A stretch of DNA of 22,629 bases from Thermoplasmata archaeon (GTDB taxonomy: Archaea > Thermoplasmatota > Thermoplasmata > Thermoplasmatales > Thermoplasmataceae): positions 1 through 22,629 of the forward strand of contig JAKAQT010000007.1 of the NCBI GenBank assembly GCA_021819605.1. Reading direction: 5' to 3'. Below are positions 15,440 through 22,511 of this stretch, one piece after another (the first letter of the stretch is position 1; each line of letters opens with the position of its first letter). The translations under genes were made by a program, and so were the position numbers. The notes beneath the pieces were generated by a model, which was not told where the DNA came from, searched no databases, and saw only the letters and a program-made list of their open reading frames with translations.

Positions 15440-15778
15440 ATGGATCCAAATCAAAATCAACAGAACCTTGACGAGTCAGATCTGACTACCCGAACGATTC
15501 TTCCCAACAAGAAGAGGGGAGAGATGTTCGGAATAGTTGAGAAACTGTCCGGCGCGTCAAGGCTCAACGTAATGTGCGAAGACGGTTTTACCAGAAGTTC
15601 CCGAATTCCTGGAAAGATGAAAAAGAGGATGTGGATAAGGGAGGGCGATCTCGTAATTGTGAAGCCCTGGCCGTTCCAGAACGAAAAAGCAGATGTCGTA
15701 TACCGATATACACAGACTCAGGCAAATTATCTCAGCAGGAACAGGTTGCTTCCAGACGTGATAAATATTTTCAAGTAG
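15440..15778 (+). CDS. eif1a: Translation initiation factor aIF1A
   Basis: This 112-residue protein is archaeal aIF1A, homologous to eukaryotic eIF1A and bacterial IF1. It binds near the A site of the small ribosomal subunit and helps place initiator tRNA. After a polar N-terminal tail (1-26) the OB fold is recognisable: GEMFGIVEKLSGASRLNVMC, then DGFTRSSRIPGKMKKRMWIREGD, and IVKPWPFQNEKADVVYRYT. Length matches the family. The mRNA appears nearly leaderless. Six nt separate it from the RIO1 kinase gene on the same strand, so both are in one unit concerned with the small subunit. Confidence 0.95.
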   Translation: MDPNQNQQNLDESDLTTRTILPNKKRGEMFGIVEKLSGASRLNVMCEDGFTRSSRIPGKMKKRMWIREGDLVIVKPWPFQNEKADVVYRYTQTQANYLSRNRLLPDVINIFK

Positions 15779-15784
15779 GCCATT

Positions 15785-16549
15785 ATGCCTGAAGAATCGG
15801 CCCTTGATCAGCTCCTGAAATCAGGTGAATTTCTTCACCACCTGGACATGGATCGCAAGACTGCCGATCTTGTTTTTGACAGGAGGACAATTAAGGCGCT
15901 TTACGAATTCATGAGCAGCCAGCACATAGATTATGTGGATTTCCCGATTTCAGCAGGTAAGGAATCGGTTGTCTTCAAGGTCATAAAGGACAGGAAGCCA
16001 CTTGTTCTTAAAATATACAAGCTTTCCACTCTTCGATTCTCCACAATCTGGAAATATATTGAGGGTGACTACCGCTTTGCAAGGGAAAGGATAAACAGGT
16101 CAAACATTGTATACATCTGGGCCAAGAAGGAATACACCAACCTTCACGAGATGAGAAAGAACGGGATTCTCTGCCCACGTCCTTACGATTTTCACAAGAA
16201 CCTGCTCCTGATGTCTTACATCGGGACGAAGGCCACTCCCGCACCAAGGCTCAAAGATGCGGACTGCGATTTTGATAATGTATACAGCGAGGTCCGCGGT
16301 TTCATGCGCACCCTGTACCAGAAGGCAAAGCTGGTGCATGCGGATCTGAGCGAATATAATATACTTTACCACAGAAAACATGCGTATATTGTTGACGTTG
16401 GGCAGTCTGTCTCCAGGGAACATCCCGCTGCGGACTATTTCCTGGAAAGGGATGTGAGGAACATATCAATATTCTTTACCAAGAAGGGTGTCGAAGCGCC
16501 ATATGAGGATCTGCTGAGATTCGTGAAGGGTGCCGATGCCGGAGAATAG
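15785..16549 (+). CDS. rio1: RIO1-type serine/threonine protein kinase
   Basis: A 254-residue atypical kinase/ATPase of the RIO1 family, which in eukaryotes acts in the final maturation of the small ribosomal subunit. The nucleotide loop is SAGKES (56-61), the ATP-binding lysine is Lys76 in LKIYK, the RIO-specific flexible segment includes YIEGDYRFAR (91-100), the catalytic loop is HADLSEYN with Asp187 and Asn192, and the metal-binding aspartate is Asp204 in VDVGQSV. HPAADYFLERDVRNI near the end is a RIO1 hallmark. The N-terminal region (1-35) precedes the kinase fold and lacks the winged helix that would mark RIO2. It follows aIF1A by 6 nt and precedes the KH-domain ribosome-assembly protein. 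Confidence 0.95.
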   Translation: MPEESALDQLLKSGEFLHHLDMDRKTADLVFDRRTIKALYEFMSSQHIDYVDFPISAGKESVVFKVIKDRKPLVLKIYKLSTLRFSTIWKYIEGDYRFARERINRSNIVYIWAKKEYTNLHEMRKNGILCPRPYDFHKNLLLMSYIGTKATPAPRLKDADCDFDNVYSEVRGFMRTLYQKAKLVHADLSEYNILYHRKHAYIVDVGQSVSREHPAADYFLERDVRNISIFFTKKGVEAPYEDLLRFVKGADAGE

Positions 16550-16589
16550 GTTTATTTATGATGATTCATAGGGAAATGAGGTCTGCAGC

Positions 16590-17156
16590 ATGGATGAAGT
16601 TACCGATGGAAATGTTTGGGAAATAAGGGTCCCCAGGGACAGGCTTGCAGTTCTTATAGGGAGGAACGGTGACACCAAGAGGGAACTGGAAGAGAAGGCA
16701 GAAATAGCCCTGGAAATAGATTCAAGGGAAGGGGACGTGACCGTCACCCAGAAGGGAGATCCGCTCAAGGCAGCACTTTCCGTCAGCGTGATTCAGGCCA
16801 TTGCCAGGGGTTTCAGTCCACAGAAGGCATCATTCCTGTTCGAGGAGAATTCCCAGCTTATTGTCATCTCTCTACGTGAATTTGCCAAACCCGGTTCGCA
16901 CAGGATTTCCGAAATCAAGGGAAGGATAATTGGAACTGGCGGCAAGACCCGGAAGGTCATGGAGGAACTGACAAATACCAGCATATCGGTCTATGGAGAC
17001 ACAGTATCTGTTATTGGCGACTATGTATCGGTGGAATACGCCCGCGAGGCCATAAACATGCTTATCAACGGCAGCAGGCAGAGGACAGTTTACACATACC
17101 TGGAAAAGAATGCAAAGAATCTGAGGCTGAAGCGTATCGAAGAGACATTCGGGTAG
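16590..17156 (+). CDS. Dim2/Pno1-like KH-domain rRNA-processing protein
   Basis: This 188-residue protein has two KH domains and matches the archaeal homologue of Dim2/Pno1, which binds near the 3' end of small-subunit rRNA during ribosome assembly. The first KH domain contains LAVLIGRNGDTKRELEEKA (19-37) with an IGRNGD loop; the second contains KGRIIGTGGKTRKVMEELT with the GTGG loop near 115-118. In eukaryotes Dim2 works in the same late step as RIO1, so the adjacency is meaningful. GAGGT stands about 8 nt before the ATG, and a TTTATTTATG element just after the rio1 stop (16550-16559) could provide its own promoter. The link of the archaeal protein to rRNA maturation is by homology. Confidence 0.88.
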   Translation: MDEVTDGNVWEIRVPRDRLAVLIGRNGDTKRELEEKAEIALEIDSREGDVTVTQKGDPLKAALSVSVIQAIARGFSPQKASFLFEENSQLIVISLREFAKPGSHRISEIKGRIIGTGGKTRKVMEELTNTSISVYGDTVSVIGDYVSVEYAREAINMLINGSRQRTVYTYLEKNAKNLRLKRIEETFG

Positions 17157-17170
17157 CTGTATACCGGCAA

Positions 17171-17178
17171 ATATTATA
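17171..17178 (+). promoter_or_regulatory. TATA box of initiator tRNA-Met
   Basis: ATATTATA at 17171-17178 is centred about 28 nt before the mature tRNA 5' end at 17203. It predicts transcription start at or just before the tRNA, so the initiator tRNA can be made independently of the KH-protein gene upstream. Confidence 0.6.
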
Positions 17179-17202
17179 TCCGGTCATAGGATAACCTGTG
17201 GA

Positions 17203-17277
17203 AGCGGGGTAGGGTAGTTAGGAGATCCCGACGGGCTCATAACCCGTAGATCAATGGTTCAAATCCATTCCCCGCTA
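17203..17277 (+). tRNA. Initiator tRNA-Met (anticodon CAU)
   Basis: A complete 75-nt cloverleaf. The acceptor stem pairs AGCGGGG (17203-17209) with CCCCGCT (17270-17276), discriminator A at 17277, no encoded CCA and no intron. The anticodon stem ACGGG/CCCGT encloses CTCATAA with CAT at 17238-17240, and the T stem AATGG/CCATT encloses TTCAAAT. The A1-U72 pair and the three consecutive G-C pairs of the anticodon stem are the archaeal initiator features and exclude elongator Met or the lysidine/agmatidine-type tRNA-Ile. Its last three bases also encode the stop codon of the convergent hemD gene. Confidence 0.95.
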
Positions 17278-17991
17278 TTTTTCAAGGTATTTTTGCTTTA
17301 TCTGGCACACAAGGTCCTTAAGTATGGATTTCCCAACCGGATCTGCTGGCGTGTATCCTGATTTCTTTATGGTATCTGCAGTTGTTTTTCCAATGGCGAA
17401 TATCCTTGTCCCGGTATTCATGATTGTCGTAGCCACAGGCTGATCTTTCAGTATTATTTCTGCCTCCTGCGATGATGTTATGACTATTCCAAGGCATCCG
17501 CCATGAATATATCCCAAGAGGCCGGAAAGGTCAAGAGGCACGCTGCGGTAAATAATGAAAAGTTTGAAATCATAGCCTTCCTGAAGCAGAAAATCGCGCA
17601 CCACCATGTTTGACTGCTGGCTTGACAGGAGCACTATTCTGCGAGATTTCCAGTCATTGTGCCGGATCAGTTCCACGATCCCGCCGGAGGTCTGGTCATG
17701 GGGCACAAGAGAATCCAGGCCCAGGGACTTAAGGGCATTACTGGTGATCTTTCCAATGGAAATGTAAGTATGAACGCTGCGGAAAGAACCAATGTTGGAT
17801 CTGATTGTGTCAGCACCACGTGCACTGGTCACTATGGCGATTTCAGGATTGAATGTTTCGAACTCCCCCGCGTCAAATGGCAGTTCCTCGAGCCGCGTGA
17901 CCGGTACGTTGACTATTTCTATTCCCGGGCAGTTTATATCTTCGGTGGCCTTGCCTTCCGGTCTTGTTACAATAAGCGTTCTTCCGGTCAT
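17275..17991 (-). CDS. hemD: Uroporphyrinogen-III synthase
   Basis: This 238-residue protein fits HemD, which closes and inverts ring D of hydroxymethylbilane to give uroporphyrinogen III. HemD sequences are poorly conserved, so the call rests on the two-lobed pattern plus context: TLIVTRPEG at the N-terminus, AIVTSARGADTI (52-63), SIGKITSNALKSLG (78-91), VITSSQEAE near 170, and the C-terminal FAIGKTTADTIKKSGYTP, the paired GKTTA-type motifs of the family. Its ATG overlaps the hemC stop as ATGA (17991-17988), and the two enzymes act in sequence. The stop codon TAG lies inside the last three bases of the convergent initiator tRNA gene. Confidence 0.88.
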   Translation of the reverse strand: MTGRTLIVTRPEGKATEDINCPGIEIVNVPVTRLEELPFDAGEFETFNPEIAIVTSARGADTIRSNIGSFRSVHTYISIGKITSNALKSLGLDSLVPHDQTSGGIVELIRHNDWKSRRIVLLSSQQSNMVVRDFLLQEGYDFKLFIIYRSVPLDLSGLLGYIHGGCLGIVITSSQEAEIILKDQPVATTIMNTGTRIFAIGKTTADTIKKSGYTPADPVGKSILKDLVCQIKQKYLEK

Positions 17992-18887
17992 GCCAGTTCG
18001 CCCCGGCCGTAACCAAATTCTGGAGGAATCCGCGATCTGATATCAGATGTGAATTCATCCACATCCTGCGTGTTTCTAACTGTCGAACCAAAATCCCTGT
18101 ATTCTCTGGTGTTCAGAGAATACAGCCTGATCTTGAGTGTCCAGACCGTGCCGGATCTGGTGCATATCATGCCTGCCGGCATGGAGCATCCCAGGTTCAG
18201 CCTTCGCATGGCCTCCCTCTCCATTTCCATTGCAAACTGCGTTTCCTGATTCGTCAGCCTTTCAACAGTGGAAAAAGCACTGTTTCCTCTCATTCCTACC
18301 ACTGCAATTATTCCCTGGTTGGGGGCAGGCATGAAGGATTCTGTTCCAAGCCGGTGATATTCAATAGGGATTCCCAGCCTGGTGATTCCAGCCTCTGCGA
18401 GGATTATCCCATCGTAGTTGCCATCACGGTATTTCTGGACACGTGTGTCTATGTTTCCCCTTATGTTTTCCGCATCAAGGTCCGGTCTCACCATTGAAAG
18501 CTCTTTGATGCGCCTCAGGCTGGATGTCCCTATGCGGGATCCGGCCGGGAGTTCCTCCAGAGGCCTCCCGGCTATGAGAACGTCGTTGAAGTTTTCCCTG
18601 GGAAGAACGGATATGGCCTGGAGGCCGTCCGGGAGGCTAGCCGGAAGATCCTTCGCACTGTGGACTGCCACATCAACTTCACCCGAAATGACCCGCCTGT
18701 TTATCTCCTCCACAAATATGCCGGTTCCCGGAGTCCTGTAAAGCGGGGTAGTTCTTTCCATATCACCCGATGAGTTGAATCTGTGTATGCTGACATCAAT
18801 ACCTGCGGCAGTCAGCCTTTCTGCCACCATCTCTGCCTGCCTGACAGCGAGACGGCTTGGCCTTGTGCCTATTTTAATATGAGTCAT
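17988..18887 (-). CDS. hemC: Porphobilinogen deaminase (hydroxymethylbilane synthase)
   Basis: HemC joins four porphobilinogen molecules into hydroxymethylbilane using a dipyrromethane cofactor. From the chosen start it has 299 residues. IGTRPSRLAVRQAE lies at the N-terminus, HSAKDLP carries the catalytic Asp80, GTSSLRR (120-126) and RGNIDTR (143-149) bind cofactor and substrate carboxylates, and Cys234 in GCSMPAG is the cofactor attachment site. The frame extends to a GTG at 18908, but the ATG at 18887 gives the usual THIKIGTR opening and is preferred. A TATA-like element on the minus strand (18970-18961) lies inside the coding region of the divergent taw2 gene. With hemD it forms a two-gene unit. 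Confidence 0.94.
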   Translation of the reverse strand: MTHIKIGTRPSRLAVRQAEMVAERLTAAGIDVSIHRFNSSGDMERTTPLYRTPGTGIFVEEINRRVISGEVDVAVHSAKDLPASLPDGLQAISVLPRENFNDVLIAGRPLEELPAGSRIGTSSLRRIKELSMVRPDLDAENIRGNIDTRVQKYRDGNYDGIILAEAGITRLGIPIEYHRLGTESFMPAPNQGIIAVVGMRGNSAFSTVERLTNQETQFAMEMEREAMRRLNLGCSMPAGMICTRSGTVWTLKIRLYSLNTREYRDFGSTVRNTQDVDEFTSDIRSRIPPEFGYGRGELA

Positions 18888-18970
18888 GGCTACCGTATTG
18901 TCTTTCACGTTAAAACTGTCACTCAGGGTGTTGAATCAATGAAGAATCCAGGCATTGTCGTTAATAAATA
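18872..18970. promoter_or_regulatory. Overlapping divergent promoters, hemC / taw2
   Basis: The start codons of hemC (18887, minus) and taw2 (18939, plus) are only 51 nt apart. The best plus-strand TATA-like element, TTTTAATA at 18872-18879, overlaps the first codons of hemC; the best minus-strand element, TATTTATTAA at 18970-18961, lies inside taw2. Each promoter would therefore sit in the other gene, and the two 5' ends would overlap by about 40 nt. Confidence 0.4.
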
Positions 18971-19952
18971 TCAATCTGAGAGAATCGTAAGGAAACTTCT
19001 CTCCATGGATATTATTCGAAAGGACCTGAAAATAAGGCAGGACGGTGATCTTGTCATGATCCCTCTGAAGCAGCACACAGAATTCCAGGGGTACCGGACC
19101 ATGGAATTAGAGTTCGAATCCAGAGCCATCCAGAAGCCGCCAGCAGAAACCATCAGGAAAATCTCCGGTGCCAGGTCAGGGAAGCCTGTGATACCAGACA
19201 GGTGGATACGGCTGGGAGATGCGCTGATCATCAAGGATTCCAGAAAGCCTTCCCGCAGTGTGCTCCAGTCCATTGCCCAGGTTCTGGGCGTGAACTCCAT
19301 ATATATTGACCGCGGCAGAATCCAGGGAAACATCAGGCGTCCGGAAATGGAAATTGTATACGGGGCGCCGGGAACGGTTATTCATCAGGAAAACGGAATC
19401 CGGTACTCAATGGATCCATCAAGGGTAATGTTTTCTCCAGGAAATGTCAATGAGAGGATACTGCATGGGAAAATGGCACTTGATGGAGCCACCGTTCTGG
19501 ACATGTTTGCCGGAATCGGCTATTTTTCTCTTCCTCTGGCAAAGTATACGCACCTTTCAAAGATCTATGCAGTTGAGATAAATCCAGAATCATATTCCTT
19601 CCTGAAGCGGAATGTAGAGATTAACAGGCTTCAGGGCAGGGTGATGCCGATTCTGGGGGACTGCAGGGACGTTTCACCCTTAATGCGGTTTGATTACATA
19701 GTGATGGGGCACTTCAGATCACTGGAATCCCTTTCTGCGGCTCTGATGCGATCCAGGCCAGGAACGGTTCTCAACATGCACCTGCTTGTTCCCACCCATG
19801 AACTTGCGGTATACTGGCAGGATATTGTTGTTCTGGCCAGACGGCTAGGTTACATCCTGGATTTCATTGAACAGAGAAAGGTCAAATCTTACGGCCCGCA
19901 TCTCTGGCATATGTCACTGGATCTTGCTGTTTCAAGGTGCCTGTGGCCATAG
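18939..19952 (+). CDS. taw2: Trm5/Tyw2-family tRNA(Phe) wybutosine enzyme, probably Taw2
   Basis: A 337-residue class I Rossmann enzyme using S-adenosylmethionine. MFSPGN lies at 164-169, the cofactor motif DMFAGIGYF at 188-196 and VEINPES at 212-218. The residues after the fourth strand are VMGHF (255-259), where Trm5 m1G37 methyltransferases have NLP; Taw2/TYW2 enzymes have a G-Y/H motif here. This favours Taw2, which transfers the aminocarboxypropyl group of SAM to 4-demethylwyosine at position 37 of tRNA-Phe. The N-terminal domain (1-130) is the OB/D1-D2 part of the family. The ATG at 18939 is chosen because AGGGTG is 8 nt upstream and upstream codons give a Cys/His-rich non-family sequence antisense to hemC. 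It is a single gene, divergent from hemC. Confidence 0.8.
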   Translation: MKNPGIVVNKYQSERIVRKLLSMDIIRKDLKIRQDGDLVMIPLKQHTEFQGYRTMELEFESRAIQKPPAETIRKISGARSGKPVIPDRWIRLGDALIIKDSRKPSRSVLQSIAQVLGVNSIYIDRGRIQGNIRRPEMEIVYGAPGTVIHQENGIRYSMDPSRVMFSPGNVNERILHGKMALDGATVLDMFAGIGYFSLPLAKYTHLSKIYAVEINPESYSFLKRNVEINRLQGRVMPILGDCRDVSPLMRFDYIVMGHFRSLESLSAALMRSRPGTVLNMHLLVPTHELAVYWQDIVVLARRLGYILDFIEQRKVKSYGPHLWHMSLDLAVSRCLWP

Positions 19953-20011
19953 ATCCTTGAAGCATTCGCCAAAATCCATAAATAATCTGTCTGACTACTA
20001 TATTAAGTATA

Positions 20012-20341
20012 ATGAGAAGGAACTATCATAAACCGAACTATAATTCAAGAAATGGTATGCAAAAAAGGTCCAACATGCCAAAGGATACTGGACCTAAGAA
20101 GTCAAGAAGGCTTGACATGCGGAAAACCGAGGAATTCAATTTCATGCTTGGTAAGATTGTGGATGAACTGCCTGACAGCGTGAGAGGCGCAGTTAAAGGC
20201 AGCCTTTATTCCATTGCTTCAAAAAAAGGCACCAGGGAAGCCAGAGATTACATTATGAAAATCAGAACTGATGGCATAATAGACGAGGATATGCAGAAGA
20301 GGCTTCTGGACCTTCTGGCAGACTACAGCAAGTTCAGGTGA
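20012..20341 (+). CDS. Small basic protein of unknown function
   Basis: A 109-residue protein that I do not recognise. The first 40 residues are Arg/Lys/Asn-rich and probably disordered, as in nucleic-acid-binding tails. Residues from about 40 to 109 have a regular helical pattern: EFNFMLGKIVDELPDSVRG, AVKGSLYSIASKKGTREARDYI, and a final amphipathic helix KRLLDLLADYSKF. An RNA- or DNA-binding role is a guess from composition only. ATAAATAA at 19978-19985 puts transcription start within a few bases of the ATG, and there is no Shine-Dalgarno site, so the mRNA is probably leaderless. It ends 13 nt before the convergent ABC permease gene. Confidence 0.7.
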   Translation: MRRNYHKPNYNSRNGMQKRSNMPKDTGPKKSRRLDMRKTEEFNFMLGKIVDELPDSVRGAVKGSLYSIASKKGTREARDYIMKIRTDGIIDEDMQKRLLDLLADYSKFR

Positions 20342-20354
20342 ATCCAGAGGAGGA

Positions 20355-21086
20355 TCACTTTTCCCTCCATCTGGTCAGGTATCTTGCCAGAGAGAAATAA
20401 ACCACTGTTTCCACAAGCATCACGGGTATTTCCATTGCCATCAGAGGAGAAAGGCCAAAGGCCCCCTGAGTCAGGACTGCGGCCGGCGTTACAGGTGTGA
20501 CAGATAATGCATAAATGGCTATTTTCGGTATGAATGTATAAGGATAGAATGTGGGAGGAAGTACCGTCATCACAACGGACATTATGCCTGCAATTCCCCA
20601 CACATTCCTGACATGTTTTATGCTGCTTGACACAATGAATGATATGGAAGATGTTGACACAACAAGCAGTGCAAGTATTCCAGCAAGTGCCAGTACATCT
20701 GGAAGCGTGAAGACATTCTCATAGTACCCCAGGATGGAATAGAGAACAATTCCTGGCAGGGAAAACATGAGATAGCTCAGGGTGAGGCCGAGCATGTAGT
20801 CTGAAGGATTCACCCGGCTGGCCACATACAGGTCCTGCATCCTGAGCTGAAGCCTCATGAAAGCGGCGTCACCTGCACTGGAAAGTGCTACAGATGCCAC
20901 AAGTCCTATGAAGCCACCCACAATGGCGTATTTGACCAGTGTTCCCCGGGAAATTATGAAAACAATGAACAGGAGGGTGAGTGGCGAACTGAGGGAAGCG
21001 ACAATATACGAGGGACCCCTTCCAACGGTTCGCAATCCGTAGTACCATGCCAGCAGGAACGTGAATTTAAGATTCAATGCTAACAC
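20355..21086 (-). CDS. ABC-2 type permease
   Basis: A 243-residue integral membrane protein with about six hydrophobic helices and no large outer domain, the usual size and shape of an ABC-2 permease. It is translated from the same mRNA as the ATPase immediately upstream. The start is uncertain: GTG at 21086 gives a 20-nt overlap with the ATPase gene, while TTG at 21077 gives an 11-nt overlap and has GGGGTG 6 nt upstream. Either way the two are translationally coupled. Substrate unknown; it is not closely similar to the first permease of the window, which has the large outer domain. Confidence 0.82.
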   Translation of the reverse strand: MLALNLKFTFLLAWYYGLRTVGRGPSYIVASLSSPLTLLFIVFIISRGTLVKYAIVGGFIGLVASVALSSAGDAAFMRLQLRMQDLYVASRVNPSDYMLGLTLSYLMFSLPGIVLYSILGYYENVFTLPDVLALAGILALLVVSTSSISFIVSSSIKHVRNVWGIAGIMSVVMTVLPPTFYPYTFIPKIAIYALSVTPVTPAAVLTQGAFGLSPLMAMEIPVMLVETVVYFSLARYLTRWREK

Positions 21087-21906
21087 CCCTGCTTATGAAA
21101 ATATCCTCCAGAGTTATTGGTCTGATTGCAAATCCCATATCTATGTACCTGTCTGCCATCTCCCTGTTCACGTACTTTACGGACAGGGAGCCTATATGTA
21201 TGCAGTCCTCGCACTGGCCATTGATCTCCACTCTTATTTTGCCCCTGAATCGGGATAGCAAATCCGCTGGGGTACCATGTTCCAGAGAGCGGCCATTGTC
21301 AATCAGTATTACTTCATTGGAAAGCTGTTCAGCCTCCTCCATGTAATGGGTGGTCAGTATGACCGTGGAACCGATACGCCGAATGGCTGACCACACTTCA
21401 AGGCGCGATATGGGATCAAGCCCGGTGGTGGGTTCATCAAGGAACACCACTTCAGCGTTTGCGGCTAGGGCCATGGCCACAAACATCTTCCTTTTCATTC
21501 CTCCTGAAAGTGTGTCAGTGGGATAGTGCTTAGCCTCCCGAAGGTCCAGCTCATCCAGGGCCATGGAAGCTGACTGCGCAGCATCCTTGAACGACATGCC
21601 CCTGCCAACCAGGTATAGTTTCACCTGTTCAAATGCAGTGAGGATGCCAATGGGCGCAGCCTCCTGAGGGATGCTCACAATGCTCTTTCGGATGGAGCCA
21701 GCTTCCGTGATCACATCCATTCCGTTAACTCTGGCAGTTCCTGAAGTAGGAAGAAGCTGTGTTGAGAGTATGCGTATAAGGGTTGTTTTTCCGGCGCCAT
21801 TCCTGCCTATGATGGCCGTAATCTTCTCCGAGGCAGAAATATTAAGTTCCCTGAGGGCATAGTTGCCGTCAGAATAGCGTTTTGTAAGTTTTTCTGTCTC
21901 AATCAT
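21067..21906 (-). CDS. ABC transporter ATP-binding protein
   Basis: A 279-residue ATPase from the chosen start. It opens MIETEKLTKRYSDGNYALREL and has Walker A GRNGAGKT near residues 35-42, the canonical LSGGM signature, Walker B VVFLDEPTTGLDP and the switch histidine in TTHYMEEAE. These are the standard sites of an ABC-2 exporter ATPase of the daunorubicin-resistance/Nat type. The frame is open to 22020, but the TATA element at 21940-21929 is centred about 28 nt before the ATG at 21906, so the mRNA is most likely leaderless from there. It is followed by its permease with overlap. What it exports is not visible in the sequence. Confidence 0.92.
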   Translation of the reverse strand: MIETEKLTKRYSDGNYALRELNISASEKITAIIGRNGAGKTTLIRILSTQLLPTSGTARVNGMDVITEAGSIRKSIVSIPQEAAPIGILTAFEQVKLYLVGRGMSFKDAAQSASMALDELDLREAKHYPTDTLSGGMKRKMFVAMALAANAEVVFLDEPTTGLDPISRLEVWSAIRRIGSTVILTTHYMEEAEQLSNEVILIDNGRSLEHGTPADLLSRFRGKIRVEINGQCEDCIHIGSLSVKYVNREMADRYIDMGFAIRPITLEDIFISRGVSIES

Positions 21907-21928
21907 CCGAGGCAGAAATTTGATGCAG

Positions 21929-21940
21929 TATATAAATAAA
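21929..21940 (-). promoter_or_regulatory. TATA box of the second ABC exporter
   Basis: On the minus strand this reads TTTATTTATATA, one of the strongest TATA matches in the window. Predicted transcription start falls on or within a few bases of the ATPase ATG at 21906. Confidence 0.6.
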
Positions 21941-22053
21941 TCATTGCTGGTTCCTCCCGCAAGGGCAGCAGAAAATAATCTGTAATTATTTAGGCCATGA
22001 TGCTGGCCACGCATTTCCAAAAAAATTCATTAGCGTGCGCAGTCTGCCATGAA

Positions 22054-22359
22054 ATGGACCACAATAACATTGAAACTGATCTGAAGCAGAGGGTGAAGCG
22101 CTACATTGAAGTCGAGAATGCTGCCCTGGCAAAGATCACAATTGCCGTTCCGGACAATTCAATGCTGAAAGAATTCGCTGACAGTGCGATGACCATGATA
22201 CTGAGCTATTTCTCGGACGCGAAGCACTTTATGGAGAATAACGATCCAATCAACGCATTTGCTGCCCTAAATTATTCATATGGTTGGATTGATAGTCTCG
22301 TAAGGTTGGGTGTACTTGATGGACACGATGATCACAGCCTCTTCACACTTTACAGGTGA
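22054..22359 (+). CDS. DUF357-type helical protein
   Basis: A 101-residue, probably all-helical protein resembling the archaeal DUF357 family, with the recognisable opening DLKQRVKRYIEVENAAL, a middle SAMTMILSYFSDAKHFMENNDPINAFAALNYSYGWID and a short C-terminal tail. The repeated pattern of a helix bearing Tyr/Ala-rich faces suggests a helical bundle of the HEPN-like or TPR-like kind. The biochemical role of the family is unknown to me. The frame is open from an ATG at 21997, but the added 19 residues are not family-like; ATG at 22054 is preferred though no ribosome binding site marks it. It diverges from the ABC exporter. Confidence 0.7.
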   Translation: MDHNNIETDLKQRVKRYIEVENAALAKITIAVPDNSMLKEFADSAMTMILSYFSDAKHFMENNDPINAFAALNYSYGWIDSLVRLGVLDGHDDHSLFTLYR

Positions 22360-22412
22360 GGCACCCTCTTTTTGGCTGCAATTGAATTATGGTACTTTTT
22401 CGTTCCGATAAC

Positions 22413-22422
22413 ATATTTATAA
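22413..22422 (+). promoter_or_regulatory. TATA box upstream of lysine-rich gene
   Basis: ATATTTATAA at 22413-22422 predicts transcription start near 22444, which would put the inverted repeat at 22442-22486 at the extreme 5' end of the mRNA. Confidence 0.55.
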
Positions 22423-22441
22423 CCATACAGGATAAGGGAGC

Positions 22442-22486
22442 CATTCCACACTGAAAGTATCTTATTGTACTAAGCAATGTGGAATG
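22442..22486 (+). promoter_or_regulatory. 5'-leader stem-loop before lysine-rich gene
   Basis: CATTCCACA (22442-22450) and TGTGGAATG (22478-22486) are perfect reverse complements. Inside the 27-base loop, AGTA (22456-22459) can pair with TACT (22468-22471), giving a stem, an internal loop and a second short stem. It lies between the predicted transcription start and the ATG at 22512, so it may be an RNA control element, or the DNA palindrome may bind a regulator. Confidence 0.5.
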
Positions 22487-22511
22487 ACACGGTCAATTGA
22501 AGGATGGTTTA

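Noticed and set aside
16557..16590. A box C-like ATGATGA suggesting a C/D guide RNA before the KH-protein gene
   Set aside because: No CTGA box D at a suitable distance; the element is better explained as part of the AT-rich promoter spacer.
18888..18908. GTG start of hemC at 18908
   Set aside because: The ATG at 18887 gives the family-typical N-terminus; the longer form adds seven residues without support. It cannot be fully excluded.
18783..18938. 52-residue N-terminal extension of the Taw2-like protein
   Set aside because: It is antisense to hemC, Cys/His-rich, and precedes a well-placed AGGGTG ribosome site for the ATG at 18939.
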